Below are positions 40,101 to 46,470 of a stretch of DNA of 64,000 nucleotides, piece after piece; position 1 is the stretch's first letter, and every line of letters starts with the position of its first letter. The notes beneath the pieces are model-generated. The model did no database searches and was not told the origin of the DNA. It saw nothing but the letters and a program-made list of their open reading frames with translations. Made by a program: the position numbers and the translations under genes. The DNA comes from Devosia ginsengisoli (GTDB taxonomy: Bacteria; Pseudomonadota; Alphaproteobacteria; Rhizobiales; Devosiaceae), in the NCBI RefSeq assembly GCF_024707105.1, contig NZ_JANQAJ010000011.1, positions 941,488 through 1,005,487 on the forward strand, given 5' to 3'.

Positions 40101-41134
40101 AGGTCATTGCCGAACCAGGTCACGACAAGCGCCACATGCTCGAGATTAGGGCACAGCGCGACCAGTTCGTCGATCGAGGCCGTCCAGTCGCTGACATTGG
40201 CGGCGAGATGCGTATTCTCGCCCACCGTCTGCCCCGGCCCGGCAATGCGCACGCGCGGCACCGGATCATAGCCGAATTCCGTCGCCCCAGGGATGATGGT
40301 CACCGCGCGAATATCGGGTTCCAGGTCCCCCACCACCCGGCACAATTCCACCGACAGTTGCGGAATGCGGTTGCCAAAGCGGTTGAGCGGCAATTGCTCG
40401 ACCACGAGATAGCACAGCCCCCGATAGGCTGGCGCCACGCCCTGCGTGGCCTCGATCAGCCCGTCGGGCAGTTGGTCTTCGGTGCCGCGATAAAAACGCA
40501 GCGTCAGCCCCGCCGTATCGAGCAGTTGCCCATCGGTCCAGATGCGCCCCAGCCGGTGCACCTCGCCCTCGCAGAAAGCCACGGCAAAGCTCGCACCGAC
40601 AACGTCTTCCTGTTGCTGCTCCTGCCCAAAGCCCTTGGCCCCGGCATTTTCCGGCGAGAGCAATTCCAGCTCGTCGCACCAGGCTGCCGCGAATTGCGGC
40701 CCGCGGAACCGGTCCGGGTCCGATGCCGACATCACCATGGCCTCGACCCCATTGGGCCAGATCAGCCGCTGCCCTCTCAGCGTCGGCCGCTCGAGTTCGG
40801 AGCACACATTCAATATGCCGCTCTCCCCGCGCACCATGATGGAAATGGCTTCGGCCATGGTTTCGCCCACCAAAGCGATCGGCCCGATTTCCTGCGCCGC
40901 CAGGCTCCGTACCCATTCAGCCCCGGCCCGTGTCTTGCCCGAGCCGCGACCGCCCAGCAGCAGCCAGGTGGTCCAGTCGCCCTTCGGCGGCCGCTGCTTG
41001 TCCAGCGCCCAGGAATTCCAGTCGAAATACACGGCCTCCGCGTCGTCTACGCGGTCGGCAAACTCTTGCGGGGTCAGCTTCGGCTGATCGACGAACAGGG
41101 GGCCATCCGGTTCAGCGATTGCGATATTGCTCAA
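37187..41134 (-). CDS. In-frame chimera: phage/GTA large terminase N-terminus fused to GTA TIM-barrel/phage-tail host-specificity protein (gp15/J-like)
   Basis: aa 1-155: WLLLGGRGSGKTRAGAEWVRSLA...RGPQFAAAWCDEL (terminase Walker A and B region); from about aa 160: SFAVAFCEGEVHRLGRIWTDGQ...GVDTLIIGSEMVGL...IDAVGIDNYMPLADWRDG...PILFTELGCGAVDKGANQPNIF (GTA_TIM) and tail domains; single open frame. Confidence 0.88.
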   Translation of the reverse strand: MSNIAIAEPDGPLFVDQPKLTPQEFADRVDDAEAVYFDWNSWALDKQRPPKGDWTTWLLLGGRGSGKTRAGAEWVRSLAAQEIGPIALVGETMAEAISIMVRGESGILNVCSELERPTLRGQRLIWPNGVEAMVMSASDPDRFRGPQFAAAWCDELELLSPENAGAKGFGQEQQQEDVVGASFAVAFCEGEVHRLGRIWTDGQLLDTAGLTLRFYRGTEDQLPDGLIEATQGVAPAYRGLCYLVVEQLPLNRFGNRIPQLSVELCRVVGDLEPDIRAVTIIPGATEFGYDPVPRVRIAGPGQTVGENTHLAANVSDWTASIDELVALCPNLEHVALVVTWFGNDLRCGNCAIGPRVEAADRTVQGTSWSVAGLGRGDVPVVSSHDGGAAYGGTPSDASVRAAIADLKARGLRVTLYPMVMMDVPAGNGLPNPYGGTGQAAYPWRGRITCHPAPGRAGSPDKSAAAATQVATFAAAYRQMVLHYAGLAVAAGGVDTLIIGSEMVGLTTVRGAGNSFPFVSALVTLAADVRGVVGAGTKLTYAADWSEYSGYQPGGGEKFFHLDPLWASANIDAVGIDNYMPLADWRDGQGHADATLAASTHDLDYLMGNIAGGEGYDWFYASDADRRAQVRTPITDGAHGEPWVWRYKDIRNWWSQAHHNRPGGVRNGSPTAWVPGSKPILFTELGCGAVDKGANQPNIFGDPKSAESGRPYFSTGTPDPLIQRQVLRAHQAFWRNPANNPAGMVDVERIYHWTWDARPYPAFPALSDVWADGPNHRNGHWLTGRLGGMASDELARAVAADHGVALSAEPAAPLVGGLVLGHATTAREALEPLLDATGLSLRNGIDGLHLGLARRGGAMALDAEELAQSEGATLSRKRGDPAEAPGRLALTYLDRERDYLSGTVTALTDGTGPLVGEVMAMTLDGSGARLAAERMLDGRSAQRETLDFNLPPAALALEPGDLVEIDGLAEGPFEISEIRDGLMRRVTARTLPSGTAVATGIDRPLAGGTRPAVRSLPLVALAHLPPLPADPGRSRLVAAAYAQPWPGSVQLVDDATGALAVNLPRRGLLGTLETPLLPGPTGVWDRGNVIEVTLLAGHLASVEPLAALSGGNRFAIEGAGGWEVIGFAEAELVSAGRYRLSRLLRGLEGTEAGSATAGSRVMVLDSRAVTLPMEPRLLGEMRDFRVYAGASDIEGTSLTAETGLGPALPLAPVHLRALRDDAGDIGLTWMRRSRADGDGWGVADSPLEHAPERYRITILDGGTAVRVLETGMPSASYASAAQVADFGALPAAFDFTIEQLSPVLGAGHAAQGEFHG

Positions 41135-41540
41135 TGCGCTTGGCCAGTTTGTTGCGCAGGTCGGTCATGTCCTTCCTGGTCGGCGGCTCCACATTGCGTT
41201 GCGCCGCGCCCATCTCGATCAGCTTGTCGAGCGTCTTGACCTGTATGCTCAGCACATTGGCCTGCTTGTCGATCGGTTCGTCCACCGCCGCCTCCAGTCG
41301 CCTTATCTGTTTGTCGAGAACCTTGAGCATCCGCGCCACCAGGTCTTCATGGCGCACCACGCGTGCCCTTATGCTGGGCCACCCTTCGACCTCCCGCCGA
41401 TAGCGCAGTTGCGCCAGCGTGATGCCGTGGCGCTTGCAGATGACGGCGGGCAGGAAGTGGCGACCCTCATATTCCGCCCGGATGATATCCCAGCGGATCG
41501 GAGCCCCCGGCTCCGTCTCGTGACCCAATTTCGTGACCAT
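41112..41540 (-). CDS. Small terminase-like DNA packaging protein
   Basis: HTH-like YEGRHFLPAVICKRHGITLAQLRYRREVEGW; directly upstream of and overlapping the terminase-derived ORF. Confidence 0.6.
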   Translation of the reverse strand: MVTKLGHETEPGAPIRWDIIRAEYEGRHFLPAVICKRHGITLAQLRYRREVEGWPSIRARVVRHEDLVARMLKVLDKQIRRLEAAVDEPIDKQANVLSIQVKTLDKLIEMGAAQRNVEPPTRKDMTDLRNKLAKRIEQYRNR

Positions 41541-41587
41541 GCCTGAACTATAGCCGATCACCGTGACGCGGGGATAAGATGGATAAG

Positions 41588-41615
41588 AAAAAGCCCCGCT
41601 GCAGCGCAACGGGGC
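41588..41615 (-). terminator. Rho-independent terminator downstream of DUF2147 gene
   Basis: On minus strand GCCCCGTTGC-GCT-GCAGCGGGGC followed by TTTTT. Confidence 0.75.
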
Positions 41616-41642
41616 CTCCAATCTTCAGCATTCCGCCGAAAA

Positions 41643-42029
41643 TCAGATCCGTACGAAATCCACCTTCTGGCAGGCGATCAGCTTGCAGCCCTGCAGGCTC
41701 AGCCTGCTCTCGTTGACCAGCGTCACCGAGCCGGACACGGTATGGCCCTCGTATTTCACCGTGCCGCGCCACTTGTTCTCGGCGGTGGCCTGGGCGCCCT
41801 GCACCACATATTGATTCAGCAGCGCGAGGTTTTCCGGGGTCTGGGCATCCTTGCGCAGCCAGGTCAGCTTGGCGCAGAGTTCGGTGCCATCGCCGCAATA
41901 GCTCACAGCATAGCGCGACTCACCGGTCGTGGTCTGCCAGGTTCCGACCGGGGTCAGGTCCTGGGCGAAGGCGGGGGCCGCGGCACAAAGGGCCAGAACG
42001 GCGGCGGCAATGGTCTTTGCAACAGTCAT
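41643..42029 (-). CDS. DUF2147-type secreted protein
   Basis: Signal peptide MTVAKTIAAAVLALCAAAPAFA; GTWQTTTGESRYAVSYCGDGTELCAKLTWL. Confidence 0.75.
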   Translation of the reverse strand: MTVAKTIAAAVLALCAAAPAFAQDLTPVGTWQTTTGESRYAVSYCGDGTELCAKLTWLRKDAQTPENLALLNQYVVQGAQATAENKWRGTVKYEGHTVSGSVTLVNESRLSLQGCKLIACQKVDFVRI

Positions 42030-42161
42030 GGTCGTCTCCTCGACGGCACGCCGAAGGCCAGCCCGCAAGGGCGCCACGGCGTGAATGAGTTTGGTTGACC
42101 GCGCAAATGCCATAACCGCACTGAACCCATCGCGAACCTGATGTTCAGATTGGGTTCATGC

Positions 42162-43427
42162 TCACCCGAACTTCCGCGCCGCATCCAGCGCCAGGCCCAG
42201 CCCCACGCTGCCCAGCACGTCCGTCCGCACCAGTTCCGCCGCCGGAAACAGCGCCCGCAGCCGCGCGGCGATCGCCGGCACCTGCGTCGATCCACCCGTC
42301 AAGATCAGGCTGTCGACCGCCTCGGCCGATACCCCTGCCCGGCGCAACGCCTCTTCAATTGTTGATTCAATGCGCTCCACCGAATTGTGCAGCGCAGTGG
42401 TCAAATCATTGATTTCAATCGTGGTCTCGATCCACCGGTCGCGCACCGGAAAGGCGAAATCCGTCGTCGCCGCGTCCGACAGCGCGATCTTGGCCGCTTC
42501 CACCGCGCCGACGAGCCGGTGTCCCAGCCGGTCCTCGATCAACTCGATCATCATCTCCACCCGCTCGGGCACCCGCGCCTCGCGCCGCGTCCCGCGCAGG
42601 TCACGCAGGGTCTGCGCCGTATAAAGCCGGTTGATGCGGTGCCAGGTGGAAAGATCATGATAAGGCGCCACCGGCAGGTGCCTCTTGCCATCAAGCGTCC
42701 GCGTGCCCAGCCCCAGTTCCGGCATCACCTTGCCCATGGACAATAGCCGGTCGAAATCCGTACCGCCGACATGCACGCCGGCGGTCGACAGAATATCGTC
42801 GCCCCGCTCCGCCGCCCGCGCCCGCTCCGGCGACACCCGCACCACCGAAAAGTCCGACGTGCCGCCGCCCAGGTCGACGATCAGCGCCAACTGTTCGCTG
42901 GTCACCTGCCGCTCGTAATCCAGCGCCGCCGCGATCGGCTCGAACTGGAAATCGACCTGCCGGAACCCTTGGGCGCGCACCGCACTTTCCAACTGCCCCT
43001 GCGCCGCCGCATCGGCCACCGGGTCGTCATCGACGAAATGCACCGGCCGCCCGCACACGACCGTATCGACCGGTCCGCCCAGCTCCGCCTCGGCCCGACG
43101 TTTCAGCTCGGCGATGAAAATGCCCAATATCTCGATGAAGCCATAGCTGCGCGCCTTGACCCGCGTCGTGTCCCCGATCAGGCTCGTGCCCAGCACGCTC
43201 TTGAGCGAGCGCATCAGCCTTCCTTCGGCACCGGTCACATATTCGGCCACCGCCTGCCGGCCGAAATACATCCGGTCATCCTCGAAGCCGAAGAAGATCA
43301 CGCTGGGAATGGTCTCGCGCCCGTCCTCCAGCTTGAGCAATTGCGGCACGCCGCCGCTGTCGCGCCGTGCAATGGTCGAATTGGACGTGCCGAAGTCGAG
43401 GCCGCAAACAAGGGTCATGGCTGCCAT
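42162..43427 (-). CDS. Hsp70-family protein (YegD-like)
   Basis: VCGLDFGTSNSTIA, DLGGGTSDFSVVRV, LTGGSTQVPAIAARL. Confidence 0.9.
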   Translation of the reverse strand: MAAMTLVCGLDFGTSNSTIARRDSGGVPQLLKLEDGRETIPSVIFFGFEDDRMYFGRQAVAEYVTGAEGRLMRSLKSVLGTSLIGDTTRVKARSYGFIEILGIFIAELKRRAEAELGGPVDTVVCGRPVHFVDDDPVADAAAQGQLESAVRAQGFRQVDFQFEPIAAALDYERQVTSEQLALIVDLGGGTSDFSVVRVSPERARAAERGDDILSTAGVHVGGTDFDRLLSMGKVMPELGLGTRTLDGKRHLPVAPYHDLSTWHRINRLYTAQTLRDLRGTRREARVPERVEMMIELIEDRLGHRLVGAVEAAKIALSDAATTDFAFPVRDRWIETTIEINDLTTALHNSVERIESTIEEALRRAGVSAEAVDSLILTGGSTQVPAIAARLRALFPAAELVRTDVLGSVGLGLALDAARKFG

Positions 43428-43456
43428 CCGAAAGGAAAGCGCCCGCCGGCGCAAAA

Positions 43457-43500
43457 AGCGCTTTCCGAAAAGTGGGCACCACTTTCCGGTTCGGAAAACG
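43457..43500. repeat. Short palindromic repeat upstream of Hsp70-like gene
   Basis: GCGCTTTCCGAAAAGTGGGCACCACTTTCCGGTTCGGAAAACG imperfect inverted repeat. Confidence 0.6.
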
Positions 43501-43598
43501 CGACGGGCAAGATTTGGGACGGGCTTCTTAGTGGCTCACGCCACCGCTGGCAAGCCGGACCAGCAACAAGAGTGGAGCCATATCGGCTGGAGTGGAGC

Positions 43599-43742
43599 CG
43601 CCCCCTCGCCCCTTGCGGGAGAGGGGGCTTTTCCGCGGTCAGCGGAAAAGCGGGTGAGGGGTCTGCGTTACCCCATGCCTAGATGTAAAGGACAAAACCC
43701 CTCATCCGCCCTTCGGGCACCTTCTCCCGCAAGGGGAGAAGG
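43599..43742. repeat. Composite palindromic repeat family C, copy 2 (inverted relative to 20513)
   Basis: CCCCCTCGCCCCTTGCGGGAGAGGGGGCTTTTCCGCGGTCAGCGGAAAAGCGGGTGAGGGG ... CCCCTCATCCGCCCTTCGGGCACCTTCTCCCGCAAGGGGAGAAGG. Confidence 0.85.
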
Positions 43743-43758
43743 AAGGACGGGGCCGGCC

Positions 43759-44418
43759 TCAAGCCGCCCGGCGCTTGCGCTCCTGCGCCGGCCGCAGATC
43801 CACGCCTTCGATACGGCCCATGCCGCGGCGGCGGGCCTTCTTCAGCGCCTCGGCGCCGGCCTCGAAGAATTTCTTGTCATAGCCGCCGCGTGGATTGGTC
43901 ACGGCCAGTCCCATACCCAGCGTCACGATGCCGGCATGGCTTTCCTTGTGCGGCATGGCCAGTTGCCGCACGGCTTCGGCAATCTTGCCGGCCGTTGCCC
44001 GCGCCATCAGCGCCGGCATGTCGGGCAGCACGATGACGAAACTGGCGCTGCCCAGTCGCAGGCAGCTATCGCCTTCGCGCGGCAGCACATCGGCAATGGC
44101 CCGCATCACGGTCAGCAGGCACTGGTCGGCCTGAACCTTGCCATAGGCGGTGAAATAGTCGGCAAAACGGTCGATCTCGATCACCAGCAGGCTCAGCGAC
44201 ACATGCCGCGCCGCCGCATGGTTCCAGCCCCGCACCAGCTCGCCTTCGATCCGCTCGCCCAGTTTGGGCTTCATGCCGATGGATCGCGCAATGGCCGCCT
44301 GCCCATAGGCCGGCACCCGCTCCTGCCGCACAGGTCGCAACAGCGCCAAAGCCGTCCGGACCCGGGTCCAGAACGGCTCGCTCTGATCTTTGATAATCGC
44401 GGTGTCGGTCATGGTCAT
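43759..44418 (-). CDS. GGDEF-domain-like protein with degenerate active site
   Basis: SLLVIEIDRFADYFTAYGKVQADQCLLTVMRAIADVLPREGDSCLRLGSASFVIVLP (GGDEF position reads GSASF). Confidence 0.75.
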   Translation of the reverse strand: MTMTDTAIIKDQSEPFWTRVRTALALLRPVRQERVPAYGQAAIARSIGMKPKLGERIEGELVRGWNHAAARHVSLSLLVIEIDRFADYFTAYGKVQADQCLLTVMRAIADVLPREGDSCLRLGSASFVIVLPDMPALMARATAGKIAEAVRQLAMPHKESHAGIVTLGMGLAVTNPRGGYDKKFFEAGAEALKKARRRGMGRIEGVDLRPAQERKRRAA

Positions 44419-44514
44419 CGCCCATCCTAGGCTCGCGCTGCGCGGGATCAGGCCACAGGAATGGTTAATGACGTGTAAATACGTAGGAGAGACCTCCCAC
44501 CAGACCAAATTGAT

Positions 44515-44642
44515 GACAGGCTATACCCTGCTATTTGACATATATTGACAGGCTATAGCCTTACAAGTTATATTTTATGACAGGCCTTAACCTGCCAAAA
44601 TTTTCGTAATGTCAGGTCATGACCTGCAAAGGAGCATGCGAT
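44515..44642 (+). promoter_or_regulatory. Four tandem 32-bp units each carrying a palindromic operator, upstream of mloA-like gene
   Basis: Units begin at 44515, 44547, 44579, 44611 (exactly 32 bp apart): GACAGGCTATACCCTG, GACAGGCTATAGCCTT, GACAGGCCTTAACCTG, GTCAGGTCATGACCTG; candidate -35 TTGACA 44545-44550, -10 TATATT 44569-44574. Confidence 0.85.
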
Positions 44643-45106
44643 GGCTTGGAATCGGAAACTGCTGCACGCCCGCGAAAAGCTGGACAACCGGCTCGCGCCA
44701 TTGCGACCGGCAGGCCAGTATCACCCCCCGGCAAAAAGGCTGGGTCAGGGCTATGCGGGATGTGTTGGGAATGTCCGCCGACCAACTCGGCAAGATAATG
44801 GGCGTTCGCCGGCAGTCCGTTGCCGATATGGAGCTTTCCGAAGCAAAGGGCAGTATAACGCTCGACACGTTACGTCGGGCCGCCACCGCCATGGATTGCA
44901 CCCTGGTCTATGCACTGGTCCCCAACACGTCGCTGGAAGCCCTGGTGCAACGGCGCGCCGAGGCCTTGGCCATGGCCGCCATATCCGGCGTTGCCCACAC
45001 TATGGCGCTGGAGGACCAGCAGGTCACCGGTCCCTTGGGACAGCAGGTCAGGGACTATATCGAAGATCACATCTCCGAACGCGATCTGTGGCGCGACAAT
45101 GACTGA
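44641..45106 (+). pseudogene. mloA: Mobile mystery protein A (HTH antitoxin-like), frameshifted near 44724-44737
   Basis: N-terminus MAWNRKLLHAREKLDNRLAPLRPAGQYHPPAK with AAGGAG RBS in frame 1; KGWVRAMRDVLGMSADQLGKIMGVRRQSVADMELSEAKGSITLDTLRRAATAMDCTLVYALVP in frame 2. Confidence 0.75.
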
Positions 45107-45683
45107 CATCTTTGCCGGGCCGGAGGGATCGACACCTCTCCACCCTCGGGATCAGCGCGGCCTGCGCCAATCGTGGATCACTACCCGCCAAGAGCTCAAC
45201 GCGGCCGAGCAAGCCAATATCCTTGCCGGCCGCGCCTGGGCGCTGCGCAGCCGGGTCGCGCTGACGTCAGAAGACTACCTGCGCCGGCTGCACCGCCGCA
45301 TGTTCGACGATGTCTGGTCATGGGCCGGTCAGTTGCGGCAGGTCGAAACCAATATCGGCGCCCTGCCGCACGAGATTCCCATTCGGCTGCGCCAATTTCT
45401 CGATGACGTGGGTTACTGGCGCGCCAACCAGACCTGGCCGCCTGACGAGCTGGCCGCGCGATTCCATCATGGCCTCGTGCTGATCCATCCCTTCACCAAT
45501 GGCAACGGACGCCATACGCGACTCGCCGCCGACCTCATGTGTCGCCAGCTCGGCGTCGCACCCTTCACCTGGGGCCGCCACAGCCTCGACTCCGCCGGCG
45601 CAACCCGCCAAGCCTATCTGGCCGCCCTGCATGCGGCCGATAATCACGATTTTGCACCGCTTCTCGCCTTCGTGCGGTCCTAG
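45099..45683 (+). CDS. mloB: Mobile mystery protein B, Fic/DOC-domain protein
   Basis: Fic motif HPFTNGNGRHTR; overlaps mloA stop. Confidence 0.9.
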   Translation: MTDIFAGPEGSTPLHPRDQRGLRQSWITTRQELNAAEQANILAGRAWALRSRVALTSEDYLRRLHRRMFDDVWSWAGQLRQVETNIGALPHEIPIRLRQFLDDVGYWRANQTWPPDELAARFHHGLVLIHPFTNGNGRHTRLAADLMCRQLGVAPFTWGRHSLDSAGATRQAYLAALHAADNHDFAPLLAFVRS

Positions 45684-45826
45684 CCTGTGTTGAGTCTCAC
45701 GTCAGGGCGAGCCAAAAACGGCGGGTTTCGAGAACCCGAGCGGAGCGTACGTTTGGTACGTGAGCACCGGAAGCGCAGAAAGCTGTCGTTTGCAGGCCGC
45801 CATCACGCGAAACTCAACACAGGCTA
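45681..45826. repeat. 146-bp palindrome-bounded intergenic element (family D) between convergent genes
   Basis: TAGCCTGTGTTGAGT (45681-45695) / ACTCAACACAGGCTA (45812-45826) perfect 15-bp terminal inverted repeats; internal hairpins CGGGTT-tcgag-AACCCG and CGTAC-gtttg-GTACG. Confidence 0.85.
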
Positions 45827-46279
45827 AAGCCGCTCCGGCGGGTCCCATTCGGGCCAGTCTACGGCGTGGTTTTCCCATTCGCCGGGGGCGACGTCCTTTT
45901 CGGCGAAGGTGCGGCCCCGCGCCGAGACGCCGACATCCACCACCGTCTGCGGGTCGCCCGAGACCAGCGGGTGCCACCAGGCCAGACCCTTGCCTTCGGC
46001 AATGCGGCGATAGGCGCAGGTGGTGGGAATCCAGGGAATTTCCCGCACATTCTGCGGCGTCAGCTTGATGCAGTCGGGCACCTTCTTCTGCCGGTTGGGA
46101 TAGTCGGTACAGGTGCAGGTATCGCCGTCGAGCAACTGGCAGCGCACGTCCGAGGTGATCAGCAGGCCGATCTCCTCGTCCTCCAGCTTGATCAGGCAGC
46201 AGCGGCCGCAGCCGTCGCAGAGGGCTTCCCACTCCGCATCGGTCATTTCGTCCAGCGTTTTTTCTTCCCAGAAGGCCAT
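45824..46279 (-). CDS. YcgN-family cysteine cluster protein (UPF0260)
   Basis: ALCDGCGRCCLIKLEDEE, CQLLDGDTCTCTDYPNRQ. Confidence 0.92.
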   Translation of the reverse strand: MAFWEEKTLDEMTDAEWEALCDGCGRCCLIKLEDEEIGLLITSDVRCQLLDGDTCTCTDYPNRQKKVPDCIKLTPQNVREIPWIPTTCAYRRIAEGKGLAWWHPLVSGDPQTVVDVGVSARGRTFAEKDVAPGEWENHAVDWPEWDPPERL

Positions 46280-46470
46280 TTTAACTCGCGGCTGGTAAAA
46301 GGCTGCTTGGAAACTTGCTCTGGCCGCCAGAGCAGATTTTCCGGGCAGCCGCTAAGCCTGTTGCCGGTTTGCCCTTGTCTGTGACGCAACGCAATCATAT
46401 TCCAGCGATTGCATTGCGTTGATCGCCGCTTGCGGACAACAGTCCGTGAAACCAGCTCCGGGGACATTTG

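Noticed and set aside
37193-41239. Two long plus-strand ORFs (747 aa and 594 aa), rich in Arg/His/Pro
   Set aside because: Shadow frames opposite the terminase/tail chimera; composition is not protein-like.
36430-41540. Complete prophage or functional GTA
   Set aside because: No portal, capsid, protease, tape measure or integrase genes; only the ends of the cluster remain.
44515-44642. Possible CRISPR array (regular 32-bp periodicity)
   Set aside because: Only four units, the conserved part is a 14-16-bp palindrome with diverged, AT-rich filler, it overlaps a promoter/RBS, and there are no cas genes; an operator array is a better explanation.
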